Below, in pieces: positions 12,108-23,726 of a DNA stretch of 64,000 nt; the stretch's first letter is position 1; each line of letters begins with the position of its first letter. The DNA lies in the NCBI GenBank assembly GCA_009602725.1, contig WELB01000011.1, positions 842,726-906,725 on the forward strand, in the 5' to 3' direction. The notes below the pieces were generated by a model that saw only the letters and a list, made by a program, of their open reading frames with translations, ran no database searches and had not been told where the DNA came from. Position numbers and translations under genes: made by a program. Origin of the DNA: Spirogloea muscicola. Its lineage: Eukaryota > Streptophyta > Zygnematophyceae > Spirogloeales > Spirogloeaceae.

Positions 12108-12769
12108 TCCTATTGCAAACTCAAGTGGTAGCTATGTGTGTGAGATGAATGAGCAGACATTGCCGGCATGGCTTTCTAATGTTGGTCTGATGGGGTTCCA
12201 CCAGATGACGCACTTGGAGTGAGTTGCGGTTGCAGCAGAAGGATTGTCCCATTTCTTTCCTGCACCTTCTGTGGATCTTCTATGGACCTGGACAGTTGCA
12301 GTGCGCTTGAGAAGTTGAGGCTTCAACGGCTGCTCCACGCGACCTTTGTGTAACACTCGGCCAATCAGGAACTGCACTGGGTGAGGTATTAAGGGCATCC
12401 ACTTGTGTGCTACTTCCTGTGCATCAAGCTGCACTTGCTGCAGGACAGGCGATATTGCCAGGAAGTACTGGGCTTGTGTACTTCTTGAGCAGCAGTTTGG
12501 AAGTGAAATAATTGACAAGCAAGGTTGGGAGGATGCAGTTGCTTGCCTCGGGTGCACGACTCCCATGTAAAGCAGCAGATAGCACAGTCACATGATACAT
12601 TCTCGACGCACTGCTCATCTATCAATGACTGTACTACGAGGGGCGGCATTGTGGGACCACGCATTGCACCACACACACCTTGGCAGATTTGCCAGCTCCA
12701 CCTCAACCCTAGGCAGGCCCCCCGTGTGAGCTCTCTTGCTCTGGAAGTAAGAGAGAAGGGCTCGCCCAT

Positions 12770-12838
12770 TGAGGACAGGGGCTGGAAAAGGCCAGCCCAT
12801 AAATGAAAGAACGAAGTGCGAAAAGGGGCTGGGGTAAG
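12770..12838 (+). repeat. Dispersed hairpin-core repeat copy
   Basis: The core GGGCTGG-AAAAGG-CCAGCCC forms a perfect 7-bp stem. It is followed by GAACGAAGTGCGAAAAGG and then GGGGTAAG, the same order of words as in the copies at 23.7-24.4 kb and 32.3 kb. Confidence 0.6.
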
Positions 12839-13214
12839 CACTAGGAAAAACAAGCACAGAAAGGAACTGAGCAGCTAAGGAACTCTCAGTAAGCCCTGCT
12901 GAGCCGCCTCAAGTCGGAGAAGCAGACCTGGAAGCAAACCTGCCTGGCTGCTGTGCAGTCGCTGACCTTGATCACAGCAGCCAATTCTGGCGTCATCGCT
13001 TGGCCTTGTCGTCCTCGTCGGGCCAGCTGCCGCCGCTTCTGCCACAGTCTCGAGACTGGCTCGCGCGGGAGCCGCATTGCCGCTCGTCGGTCCCCATCTG
13101 CCACGCCTGCGCCTCCGTTGATTATAGCCACGTATATCCTCTGTGTACACTTGGCTGGCTTCCACAAGCCGCAATTTTAACAGTAGAAGCCACATTCACC
13201 TTCACTGGGCCAGC

Positions 13215-13218
<4 letters not shown>

Positions 13219-13263
<45 letters not shown>

Positions 13264-13265
13264 TN
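13219..13265 (+). repeat. CCG trinucleotide run ending at an undetermined base
   Basis: About fourteen CCG units run directly into a single N at 13265. A second GGC run follows at about 13347-13382 and encodes polyalanine in eIF2D. The N probably marks an unresolved repeat length or collapsed sequence rather than one ambiguous base. Confidence 0.7.
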
Positions 13266-13271
13266 CGGCCC

Positions 13272-13346
13272 ATGGGGGAGCCGGAGTCGTGGGAGGAGGA
13301 CGTGGACGAGGCAGGGGGCCGGGCCGGCGATCCATCGCCAGAGGCG

Positions 13347-13383
<37 letters not shown>

Positions 13384-16129
13384 TGACGCCGGCGACGGGC
13401 GGCGCTGTGCAGCTGGAGGTCGTGGTCACCAAGTACGCGAGTCGCGCGCTGGTGTACACTGTCGAGGGCGGCCCCCCCATGTTCTTCGACGCCGACGGCC
13501 GCGGCCACGACCTCTTTCCCACTAGTGAGAGCCGCCACCACCGCCGGCTTTGCTTTTCTTCCTCGCCTGCCGGAGAGGCCTGCCGCCGTCGCTGCCGCCC
13601 TTCGTTCGCCTGCGTCCGTTTACAGCCACCGTGGGAGCTAGCCACCGACCGACGAGCCCCAGCGGCCGTCTGACGGCTCTTGCGAGTATGGGATTACTGG
13701 AAGGCCAAATTGGCTATAAATACACTGGCAAGCACACCCAATGACGTACATTCCCCACGGCAACCTCTACCACAGCACTGACAGCAGCCAAGCCACGGGG
13801 GCCGCGCCGGCAGTGTATGCGCTGTGGAAGGCGCCGTCGATGCTGCCGGCGCTGGATCTCAAAGGCGGCGAGGTGTCGCGCTATATCCTCGGCGGCGCCG
13901 ACCTCATGCTCCCGGGCGTCCGCGTGCCGCCGGATGGCCTCCCCAGCTTCGCCGAGGGCGAGCCCTGGGCCGTGCGCGTGCCCGACAATGACTACCCCAT
14001 CGCGGTGAGTCCAGGTCCGCTTCCTCTTGAGCCGTCTGGCGCCTCCGACCTGAGCTCGCTGCTGCGGAGCTGCATTCGCTGCTGCGGAGCTGCGAGAGCT
14101 GCTGCTGCAGCCGCCGCAGCTTGCTGTGGCGACGGTGCTGATGGTAAGAGTGACGGCGTGCAAAATTACCTAGGTTGGTACGACGATGTTGAGCAGCGGT
14201 GACGCGACCAGAACGTCAATGCGTGGCAAGGCCCTTCACGTCATCCACTATTACGGCGACACCTTGTGGTGTGCGATCAAGCTCCGACTCCAGGGCTTGG
14301 TCTCCGTCCCTCCCTCAGCCCCCTTGTTGTTGCTCTCCTCTTTTGGGAGCTGAAGTCCGTCGTGACGAGCTCCTATGCAATTGGCTCAAGCTCGCATCTC
14401 TGCATGAGCGTGGCGGCCAGGGAGCATGCTGAGGGCCGCTATGTTCCCAACGATGGCTTCCGAGATGGCATCGTTGTTGAGGATCCTGCACGGGCAGCAC
14501 CACCACCACCAGACCTCCCGGTAGGCTCGGGCGATGGCAACGGTCACGTCAAGGACCAGCAGGTGGATAACGAGCACCCGTCAGAGAAGGGCAGTCCGGA
14601 CCCGGAGGTGGCGGGCGGCGTGATCCGCCTGTCGATCGACGAGGAGACCCACGACGAGCCAAACGATGAGAAGAACGTGTCATCGCCTGCTCCAGGCGCT
14701 GCAGCGCCGCTGAGCGCGGCAGACATGGACCAGCTGCTGGAGGACTGCCTCCTCCGTGTGCTGCGGACCAGCATCAAGGACAAGGACCTGCCGCTGGCCT
14801 CCAGTACACTCTGGTACTTTTGATCGCTCCCTGTTCAATGGGCCACAGCTGCATCCGCCCAGCACATGCAAACTATCTGGCTGATCAATCTTCTACTGCT
14901 TACTCTTGTGTGCAACATCAGGTCAAGTCACATCCTCCCTGCGCGGCCCAGCGGAGTTGTCTTGGACATCAAGAAGTCTTCGCATAAGAAGCTCTCCAAG
15001 TGGCTGCAAGCTGAGGCGGCCCGCGGTCTGGTGAGCACCATGGGTGGCCCTCTTGGCTGCCTGAAGATCGCCCTCACTGCTTGGAGCAGCAAGTCTTGGA
15101 TACCTTGTGGCTCCTACTTGCAGAATCTATGCCTAGCAACTAGGGGCTAAGCATTCAGCTTTACCAGGGCTTCACTAACACCATCTAAATGTGCGAGATG
15201 TTGGCAATGCAGCTGGTGTGCAAGGAGGACCGGCACCGGAAGGAGGTGATGGTGATTGCCGTGAACCGCGGCCACGAAGATTACCGGGCATTCAAGCTGC
15301 CTGAGGCGACGAGCAGCTCGGAGCAGGCCCAGATGGCGGGGCCCATTGATGACGGCCCTGCCCAAGAGCGGGGGGGTGCTGCGGGCATTGCAGAGGTTGA
15401 GGTCGTGGAGGTGTGGAAGGTCACGTCCCATGTCGCGCCTATTGTGGAGGCTGTCGGGGCTGACCCGGCACGCTACTACACAGCCGCCGAGGCCGCGGCA
15501 GTCGCCGCTGCTTATGTGGAGCAGGAGAAGCTGCAAAGTGGCGCCGACCCAGCCATGGTTGTGCTGGATGCGCCGCTGTGCGATGCCCTCCTTAAGGGCG
15601 CCGTCAAGAAAGGCACGGCGTATCCTACGGAGTTGCACCGGCGAGATGTGGCGGTGGCATTCGTGTCGCGCATGCAGGCTCACCATCGCGTGACACGGGG
15701 CAGCGAGAGCGTCGTGCGCCGTGGGCAGCTGCACAGCGTGCACATATTCGTGGAGCGTCGGCAGGGCAACAAGAAGGTCACCAAGGTGTCGGGCGTGGAG
15801 TCGTTCCTGGTCGATCCTCACGCGCTCGCCTCGGAGCTGCAGAAGAAGTTTGCCAGCAGCACCTCGGTGTCGGAGCTCCCTGGTGGGCTGCCTCTCCTGA
15901 TGTGTCATTTCAGATTGACAATGCAGTAGCACGGACAAGGACTCTTCAATGACCTCTTTCAGGTTGTTAAGCCCTCTGATTGTAGTCGGCTGACATTGCA
16001 GGTAAGAAGGACCAATTTGAGGTGCAGGTGCAGGGTGGCGTGCTGGAGGACCTGGGCAAGTACCTGGTGCAGCACTACGGGATCCCCAAGAAGCATATAG
16101 AAATTCTCGACAAGACAAGGCGTGTGTGA
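13272..16129 (+). CDS. EIF2D: Eukaryotic translation initiation factor 2D (ligatin), N-terminus incomplete
   Basis: eIF2D delivers or removes tRNA at the 40S P site without GTP. It fuses an MCT-1-like/PUA N-terminal half with a DENR-like SWIB and SUI1 C-terminal half. Exons: to 13524, 13814-14004, 14174-14268, 14421-14813, 14922-15030, 15213-15882, 16002-16129, with matching phases. Landmarks are LGGADLMLPGVRVPP (PUA region), LSAADMDQLLEDCLL, VVLDIKKSSHKKLSKWL (SWIB/winged-helix region), GNKKVTKVSGVESFLVDP (SUI1 beta strands) and the tail YLVQHYGIPKKHIEIL. The 5' limit is uncertain. Compared with the family, about 50 residues (the MFxK start) are absent before LEVVVTKYASRALVYTV, and the readable exon follows a CCG run and an N. 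ATG 13272 is only the first in-frame ATG. Confidence 0.94.
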
Positions 16130-16907
16130 TTGGTCTGTTGGAGAGAGAGGTACTTTGACCTCTGACCACAGGCTTGATGACGCTGACAAACCTCAAATTT
16201 GAGCACTGTCTGATATCAGCATCACCTTATCTTTCCGAATGTCCCTAACCAGCCCACCTCCAGCTCCATGCATTGGGGCGCTACCTGAGGAGGCTGGTAC
16301 TGTGATTGGAGAGCGAGGGATGGATGTTTTATCTCGCAGTCAAGTTACTAGGGTAAGCGACTCATGAGGTGAAGCAAGCTGAGTCCATGAGGTGGAGCAC
16401 GTCAGCAGATCTGGTGACTAAAGTAGACAAGGTGGTGCATAGAAGCAAGCGCCTCGGGACATGTCCATCCTTCCAGCTTGCCAATTGCAAGCGATGCAGA
16501 CTCAGGCTGGAGCTTGAGTGATGCACGGCATCAATGGAGAAGCCAGCCAACAAGCGCTTTCCCACAGTCTTGACCAAGAGCAAAGGATGGTAGCTGAGTC
16601 ATACACTGGTTCACTGTCACACATCACTGGATAAAAGTGGAAGCAAGGGCATGCAGAGTGTGCAACATGCATATGCACACTGCAAAGCGGTTAGATTTCC
16701 ACCCCACATGGCAGAGGTATGAATCGTTATCCCTGCACCCTTTCAGGTGATCAAGTCTGGTACAAAGTAGATACAAGCGATGGGCTGCTGACTCAAGTAC
16801 CTGTAAGCAATGTCTAGCGTATACACGAGAAAACACGGCACCAAGTATGCATCCCCACTTAAGTGGCACTAGTGCTACCTATTGATGTATGCAGGGGTAG
16901 AACCGGA
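16130..16907. other. Convergent intergenic region
   Basis: This holds the 3' flanks of eIF2D (+) and the TPR gene (-). Short minus-strand frames at 16362-16583 and 16624-16869 show no domain, no matching splice sites and no similarity I recognise. Nothing else is supported. Confidence 0.35.
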
Positions 16908-18653
16908 CTAGCAAAGGGATGAGCTCTCGGCATCAAGCACACCCAAGAGTTTAAGGCTACAGTGGATCCTCTCAGCAGCCTCGTGGTGGCCCAATCGCCT
17001 CTCTACCTCCATAAGCTTTTTGCTGCTTGTCACTGCATCATACAAACAGATATGTCCATGTTCAGCTCAATTGCCGTACAACTCCTATCTGCAAGTAGAA
17101 AGTGCAACCAGCAGGCCTGGCAGCTGAAGATGCCCTGCAAATGACTGTCATTTGCAAGATTTTCAAAAGGGCAGGCCTCAGTAAACAAGCTGCATACTGC
17201 TACAGAGAAGCTGTGCCTTAATGGACCAAGCTCAAGCAACAAAGCCGCTGCTGCAGAAGTGACCTGCTATTGGGTCGCGAGAGTGGAGCTTTTTCTGGTG
17301 GATCTTCTGCACATCCCGAAGCAAGCCTGCTGCGCTGTCTGTATGCCCCATCTCTAAGTCGACATCGGCCATGTTTTGCTGTATAGGCAGAAGTGATGAG
17401 AAGATGAGCAGAGGTCAGGCATGGTAACAGACATCTACCAAGCCATGAAGTGACCATTGCAACCGAACAAATGCTTCTCAAACAACCTTTGCTTGGGCGA
17501 CGTACAGATGGTCACTGCCAACAAGCTCCACAAGCCCATCTAGGGCTTTCCGTGTAGCTTTGCTGGCAACCTCAAGGTTGCCCAACCTCAGATGCGCCAA
17601 GCCTATGCTGGAAGATAGCAACAAAGCCGAGACACTCTGAGGTTGGTCTACGAGATCCTTGACATGGTGACAAACCGTCATCTTCCCAAGCAGCAGCAGG
17701 GGTTCTGTGTAGGCTGTTGGTTGTGCATGATGTGCACTTGAATAAGAGGGAATAACAGGTGGTGTAGATGCATGCTGCACAGTGCAAGCTGCCCAAATTG
17801 GTACAGCTCTGACCTGGTCTCAGCCATGGCCATCAAGAAAGACCTGGCCTCCAGTGCAGCAGGAGAGCTTTCCAGCACTTCCTTGGCAGCTGCTCCCCAC
17901 TTGAGCGCACAATGTTATTCGTCTATATGCAGCTTGGCGACCGCAAGCCGGTTGAATGCCTCCCCGGCAACTCCACGCAGGTGGCCATCCCTGCTTTGAA
18001 ATGTATTCCGAAGGCGTCTTCAGGCAGGCAGCCTAATCGGCACTCGGACTTGAACGTCGTAAAATGTAGCAAGGTGCTTAGCAGGCTCTGAAGACCGAAC
18101 CATCATAATGAAGTGGGATCATGATGCACAAAGCAGGCTGTGGGCATTAAGGTGTGGTTGCGTGCACGGACCTGTCAGCGGCCTCCATGTTGCTCTGCTG
18201 CATGACTCGCAGCATGCGATCGCAGAACGGCTCGGCACACTCATACTCCCCGTGCTATCTACCAACAAAGACGACGACAACATCAATCAGGTCCTTGAAG
18301 TCAGGAGCCCCTGGAACTCTCGCACGGCCCCCTCTCGCACGGCAGCCAGGACACAGTCCAAGCCCCATCACAGGCCCTGTCTGGAGGGCCAGCCCAGTTT
18401 ACGGGTTGCTGGCAAGATGGCACTGTTGCCCTCGGCAGCAGGATCCCAGAGACGGGCACGGATCGGGCTCTCAGTGGGCTCTCAGACTGCGAGTGGGCCG
18501 CACTTGGATGTGCGCGAGAGCCAGGCCGAGGCAGGCGTCGGCGACGGCCGCGCCGGCGCCGCCGTGGTCGCTCTCGCAGCGCTCCAGCTCGCGCTGCAGC
18601 GCCGCCAGGCGGCTGCGGTGCCCTGCCAGGACGCGCGCCGCCGCCGCTGCCTC
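16908..18653 (-). CDS. Tetratricopeptide-repeat protein, kinesin light chain-like, 5' end in gap
   Basis: Several minus-strand exons encode helical pairs with TPR spacing. The block at 18653-18504 contains RLAALQRELERCESDH and AVADACLGLALAHIQ. The block at 18254-18172 reads GEYECAEPFCDRMLRVMQQ. A block near 17965-17920 reads GEAFNRLAVAKLHID, and one ending near 17490 contains IGLAHLRLGNLEVASKATRK. Near 17375-17265 it reads MGHTDSAAGLLRDVQKIHQK, and the last exon, ending at stop 16910-16908, reads KKLMEVERRLGHHEAAERIH. The 'G-Y--A------AL-I' pattern is TPR-like, and the helix lengths recall kinesin light chain or NPHP3-type repeats. Its partner and location are unknown. The start is lost in the N gap it shares with the divergent MET1 gene. 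Intron limits between 18170 and 17490 are provisional. Confidence 0.7.
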
Positions 18654-19232
18654 NNNNNNNNNNNNNNNNNNNNNNNNNNNNNNNNNNNNNNNNNNNNNNN
18701 NNNNNNNNNNNNNNNNNNNNNNNNNNNNNNNNNNNNNNNNNNNNNNNNNNNNNNNNNNNNNNNNNNNNNNNNNNNNNNNNNNNNNNNNNNNNNNNNNNNN
18801 NNNNNNNNNNNNNNNNNNNNNNNNNNNNNNNNNNNNNNNNNNNNNNNNNNNNNNNNNNNNNNNNNNNNNNNNNNNNNNNNNNNNNNNNNNNNNNNNNNNN
18901 NNNNNNNNNNNNNNNNNNNNNNNNNNNNNNNNNNNNNNNNNNNNNNNNNNNNNNNNNNNNNNNNNNNNNNNNNNNNNNNNNNNNNNNNNNNNNNNNNNNN
19001 NNNNNNNNNNNNNNNNNNNNNNNNNNNNNNNNNNNNNNNNNNNNNNNNNNNNNNNNNNNNNNNNNNNNNNNNNNNNNNNNNNNNNNNNNNNNNNNNNNNN
19101 NNNNNNNNNNNNNNNNNNNNNNNNNNNNNNNNNNNNNNNNNNNNNNNNNNNNNNNNNNNNNNNNNNNNNNNNNNNNNNNNNNNNNNNNNNNNNNNNNNNN
19201 NNNNNNNNNNNNNNNNNNNNNNNNNNNNNNNN
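18654..19232. other. Assembly gap (579 N)
   Basis: A run of undetermined bases separates two divergent genes, the TPR protein (-) and MET1 (+). Both genes enter the gap as GC-rich coding sequence, so their start codons and shared promoter are hidden here. The true length is unknown. Confidence 0.95.
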
Positions 19233-20962
19233 GCCGGCGGAGCTGCGACGCCGGCGGCCTGCCGCTGGCGCGGGCGCAGACGGCGGCGGCGGCGCTGGAG
19301 CAGGACACGTACGAGGTGGAGCTGGAGAAGCCGCTGGGCATCAAGTTCTACAAGGGGTCCGACGGCGGGACGTACGTCGACGGCCTCGCCCCGGGCCTCA
19401 GCGCCGACCGCACCGGCCTCTTCACGCCGGGCGACAAGGTCCTGGCCACCAGGTCAGGCCTCTTAGCCTCCCCCTCGTCTCAGCTGTCCCTTCCCCTCGT
19501 CTGCAGCAGCTGTGTGGCTGCTGCGAGGACATGGATGCGGCTGCCTACGCAGCGAGAATGGCAGCAGGAGCTGCTCACAATTGTTTTCTGCTGCGAGCAC
19601 CGGCCGATCGCGACGGAGTCCGCTGCGCTTCTAGGATCCTCTGCGCTTCAATGCAAGGGTGGCTTATTGACAGGGAAGAATCATGGCGGTTATGCGCAGT
19701 GCGGTGTTTGGGAATGAGATGTGGCCAGCGGCAGAGTACGGGCGCACAATGTACACTGTGCGGCAGCGCGTCGGCACGGTCCAGATGCGCCTCCAGAAGA
19801 GATACGGTATGTCGTCACTGCTGGATCCACCCTTCTTCCCATGCAGCTCGCGATGGCAAGCACCAAGGAGGTGGATGCTGGCCAGCCTAGCAACAGAAGA
19901 CGGGCACATGCAGTGATCGGACTTATACTGGAACAAGCGATCAGAGCTGAACACAGGTTTGAAGCCCTGCTGCACATCGACAATGCAGGCAAGAGGGAGG
20001 ATGCAGCAACGTCCAAAGAGCAGTACGATGCTGAGCGGAAGTCTGGCCAAGTTGGGGAGTTCATTCGGGAGAGGCAGGTGAGTCTTGCTGGGATGGAAAG
20101 AGGAAGCTAAACGAGGTCGAACGCCTGCAGGGTTCCCTGAACTAAATTTGCAAGTGTTTGTTGGCTTCGCAGATTGAGAACTATCTGAAGAAGCAGGAGC
20201 TCAAGGAGCAGCGAGTAGCAGAGCTCAATGGTGGCCTCAAGCTCTATAAGTGAGCTGCTCACTATGGTCTTCCCCTTGCGCACTAGCTCACCTGCCTGGC
20301 CACTGAATGGACAGTTTGGCAACTGCCTGATCGTCAGTGTAACATGCTTTCCGGATTGCAATGGATGGCAATGCAGAAGCGGTCAGTACGAGGATGCGCT
20401 CCTCAAATTTGAGACAGTGCTGGGACTTAAGGCTCCACAAAGGGAGGCGGCCATCGCCAGCTACAATGTTGCCTGCTGCTATTCCATGCTGGGCCAGGTG
20501 TGCCTTCAGATCTATACACATCTGACGGTTGATCGAAGGCTACAGCTGCAGCAATGAGCTGCTCTCCTTATGCTGTGCACGGGGGTCTGCAGGAGGAAGC
20601 GGGGCTCTCCGCCTTGGGTGATGCGTTTGAGGCTGGCTACGAGGACTATCAGGTTGGTGCTGCCGTGCATTCCCACCAGCTTCCACTTGGCTGTGCCCCG
20701 CTGCAAGCTGCTGGCCTGGCTTACAAAGGAGCCTTACTTGCATTGGCCCTTTTGCTGCGCTTTTTGAGCACTCCCGATTAGTAACTCAGAGGAAGCGCCA
20801 CACCTTCCCCCTTTGCAGGCAGCAAGAACTGACCCAGACTTGGCAAAGCTGAGACAGTCACCCAGATTTTTGGAGCTTCTCAACAAATACGATGAGCCTT
20901 TCTTCAATGAGAATGCTCTCAAGGCTATCAAGAACGTCTTTGGCATCTTTGGCAAGAAATGA
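19233..20962 (+). CDS. MET1: MET1 (PSB-type PDZ-TPR protein), chloroplast photosystem II assembly factor, 5' partial
   Basis: MET1 is a thylakoid-associated protein of green plants that helps assemble and repair photosystem II supercomplexes. Readable exons: 19233-19452, 19700-19806, 19988-20077, 20173-20249, 20380-20497, 20593-20652, 20819-20962. A PDZ domain (LEKPLGIKFYKGSDGGTYVD, GDKVLATSAVFGNEMWPAAE, GRTMYTVRQRVG) is followed by a coiled stretch (IENYLKKQELKEQRV). A TPR block comes next (GQYEDALLKFETVLGLK, ASYNVACCYSMLGQ, GLSALGDAFEAGYEDYQ), then the tail DPDLAKLRQSPRFLELL...IKNVFGIFGKK. This order and the tail match land-plant MET1. The transit peptide and start are in the upstream N gap. 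Confidence 0.93.
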
Positions 20963-21815
20963 GGAGGGGCCTGGGTGCAGACCACTGCTTGGCAGTGCAG
21001 TTGTGCGAATTGGGGCCTGGGGCCGTCTGCTTGACTCAAGCACTGCAAGAACCCCCATGCAGAGAGCCAATACAAGAGGCCATGCGAAGTGTCATGTTCC
21101 ATTGGCAGGCTTTGCTTCTTCTCTCCACATTGTTGTCTTCTGCCCCCATTGACCAAGTCAGGCCCTGAAGCTAGTGATGCCTGTGAGGACTTGCCTTCCA
21201 TCTTTGGCAAGACAGCCCTTACTCGCTAATTTGGAAGCCCCTCTTTCAACCACATTGTTGAGCACATCTTCATTCTTGTAGATGAGGAGGACTATGTGCA
21301 GCTGACTCATGGCAGCTGCCTGGCTTGCCTTTTACAGAGTCCTATTCGTCCCTCCTTTCTTTGCTTCCCCAAACCACAAAATATAAACACCAGTGCCTGG
21401 CATTGGTGCCTGGATTGTGGCTGTGCTTTTTCACAGGCTCAAAAATGTGGCCTCCAGTGCGTGCTTCTCAACCCCTGCTAGTCAAGGCAAGCAGCTTTGC
21501 ATGAGTTGCGCGCTCTGGCCCTTCCTGACCTGTCTGTTTGAGCTTGATACTATCAGCCACAAATGGTTGTTGTGCTTTTTATGAAGGGCTTTGCCCAGGC
21601 TGTGACCCAGGGGTCTGTGTACTTGACCTTGGACAGCAAATCACAACGGGTACAGAACTTACAATCGAGACCTCCAAGGACTTTGCAGGGTACGTACCTG
21701 AGGTAGCTCGTGCAACAGAGGCCAAATTTGTGGCTTCTCAGAATTCCCAGCAGAGGTCCAAGCATATGCATCTTCTGGCCAGGCTGGCCGGCCATGGGGT
21801 GCAGAATTCTTGGCA
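20963..21815. other. Convergent intergenic region
   Basis: This holds the 3' flanks of MET1 (+) and ELP6 (-). Short frames on both strands show no domain signal. Nothing further is supported. Confidence 0.35.
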
Positions 21816-23304
21816 TCAGTGGCCTTGAATCAGCGGGTTGAAGACGATGCCGCTCTCTGTCACGCGGAACTGCAGCCGGCGGGCTGGCGGCAGAGGCCCT
21901 GGCGGCAGAGGCCCTGGCGGCAGAGGCCCTGGCGGGCCAGATAGCAGCTTCTGCGTCCTGTGCACAATCTTGACCTGATCGGACGGGACAAGCAGCACGG
22001 TGTGAGCGCACAACAGAGACCTGGAGCGTCTTCTCACATCAGTTCCCTTTGCTGTTTGTTAGCATGGACACACCAAGCCGGGGCCAAGTTTATGCGGCTC
22101 AAACAAACGGGCGTGGCACTGAGCTGACCTGGCCATGCACGTCAGCGGCGTGGCCTGTGGCCAGCGGCTCCACAGCAAGCACTGTGTCGGCCCAGTGCCC
22201 CAGTGCGAGCGAGAGGGGTGCGTCGGAGGGCTCCCCAGGGCATGACTTGCACAAGTCGTCAGTGATGTCGCTGTGGGCGAGAACAACGACAGAACACCTC
22301 TGCAAAAGAGAGCCAGCAGGGCTTATCAGTAAGTCAAGCCAAGGCTGTGTCCCTAGTCTCCGCGGCCCTCCCTGCTCCTCGCTGTGAAGCTGTGCATGCT
22401 AGAGGAGCTCCAGCGATGGGCGCGCTCACCTTGCCACGAGGGCCCAATGCGCGGCAGCCGTGGATGAATGCCAGAGCGGCCCGTTGGCAGCCGCCGGCGA
22501 CGATCTCCAGGAAGCCCGCATTGTCGATCAGGACAGCAATGCTGGAGGTGGCCCCGTGCTGGCCTCTGGCCGCCGAGATGGCAGAGACGGCGGCCCGCAC
22601 TTTGGCGTGCAAGACCCGGAGGTCGTGGCCGCCGCCGGCCCCAGCCTCTGCATGCACCGGCACAGCCATCGCAGGCGTCCGCTCGGAGGCAAGCCCCGTG
22701 GCCTCGCCGGCGCCAGCCACGCAGTCGACGAAGGCGAAGGCGCCGCTGTCCAGGCAGGCGGTCAGGCTGTACCCCTGCGCGCGGCGGACATCGAAGCGGG
22801 TTCGTCAGCGTGATCCACGTCTAGCAAGGCCCGCAACATGGGCGCTCTCGCTACGCCGAGGCGAGGTGTGTATTGGGTGATGGAGGGCCTGAGTGGCCAA
22901 GTACGACGATGGCAAGCACAGCGGCAGCTGAGCAGCGAGGGGCGAGCGCACGAGCTTGCGGGCGACGGCGACGTAGTGGCGCAGGGGCTCGGCGAGGCCG
23001 ACGAGGCAGGCGCCGCCGGCGGCGCCGGCGCCGCGGGCGAGCTGGGCGGCGACGAAGCGAGCAGGGGTAGGGTTTAGGGTCTCCGGCACTCCCGGCGGCG
23101 GCGGCGGCGGCGCGGCGGCGGCGATGGAGGGGCGGGCCTTCGAGAAGAGTGCGCGAAGCCGGTCTCTGCCCTCTGCTTCCCCGATGCCACTGCCCCTGCT
23201 CGCCGTCTTTGAACTTGGCGCCTCCGGCGCCTCCCGTCGCTCAAGTCTGGAGGTGGAAACAGCTGTGTCGGGAAGTGGCTCTCCCAGACGGCGTCCCTTC
23301 TTCA
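21816..23304 (-). CDS. ELP6: Elongator complex protein 6
   Basis: ELP6 is a RecA-like ATPase-fold subunit of the Elp456 ring, which assists Elongator in wobble-uridine tRNA modification. Exons: an upstream one containing GACLVGLAEPLRHYVAVARK (about 23065-22955), then 22774-22430 (GYSLTACLDSGAFAFVDCV ... SSIAVLIDNAGFLEIVAGG), 22299-22129 (VVVLAHSDITDD ... LAVEPLATGHAADVHGQ) and 21974-21816 (VKIVHRTQKLLSG ... FRVTESGIVFNPLIQG, stop). The 'GL----HY--V--KL' block, the 'EPL-TG---DVHGQ' strand and the C-terminal 'F-V-E-G' strand are the family landmarks. The 5' limit is provisional. The frame stays open up to 23304 but has no ATG there, so a further upstream exon or a later start is needed. The last exon carries a PPGPL repeat. 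Confidence 0.82.
21886..21930 (-). repeat. Three perfect 15-bp tandem units inside ELP6
   Basis: Three identical copies of GGCGGCAGAGGCCCT on the plus strand lie in frame in the last ELP6 exon. On the coding strand they give a PPGPL pentapeptide repeat. Because the unit is a multiple of three, copy number can change without a frameshift. Confidence 0.9.
23065..23080 (+). repeat. Telomere-like word in the 5' part of ELP6
   Basis: The stretch GGGTAGGGTTTAGGGTC contains the plant-type telomere unit. Read on the coding strand it gives ACCCTAAACCCTA, which resembles the plant telo-box. It sits at or next to the first readable ELP6 exon and may be 5' UTR. Confidence 0.45.
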
Positions 23305-23726
23305 AACGGACACGGCGGGTCTCCTGGGGCGCAGTTCAACGGGGGCCGCGCGGGGAGCCGAGCGCCAGTCAGCCGACCGCCACAGTGGCGGCAGCCCTAC
23401 CCCGCAGAAAAGAGGGGCAAGCAAAGCCAGCCCAGAAAAGATTCCATACTTTTCTGCCCTGTCTGGCCTAGCCTGTGCTTCCGCCAACGATAAGCCAGCC
23501 CGAAGACAATTGACAGCGTGATTTACCAGCGTGCTAGGCGTGCATTAGCCCAGGCTAATGGCTTCCGTGGTGGTGGTTTGGCTCCTCAGCTTAGCTTATC
23601 AGATATGCATGTGCTCACTCGGGGATATTGAGTGTCCCCCTTAGCTAGCTCACTACCACGTAACAGGACACTTGTAAGGCTAGGCCTCCCTTTCAATGTC
23701 ATGCGCACCGTGCGCCGTCTCTCATT

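Larger units (their letters stand above)
12108..13271. other. Intergenic region between MCTS1 and eIF2D
   Basis: I found no convincing exon here. Both strands have open frames, but none resembles a known protein or lines up with splice phase. It contains a dispersed repeat copy at about 12770-12838 and a CCG run ending in an undetermined base at 13265. The missing first exon(s) of eIF2D must lie in this stretch or in sequence lost at the N. Confidence 0.4.

Noticed and set aside
15147-16196. Long minus-strand open frame of 349 codons
   Set aside because: It lies antisense to the large SWIB/SUI1 exons of eIF2D, which are clearly real; the minus frame is histidine/leucine-rich noise.
18108-19890. 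Plus-strand frames of 452 and 578 codons spanning the first N gap
   Set aside because: Most of the length is N. The left part is antisense to the TPR gene, and only the right part belongs to MET1.
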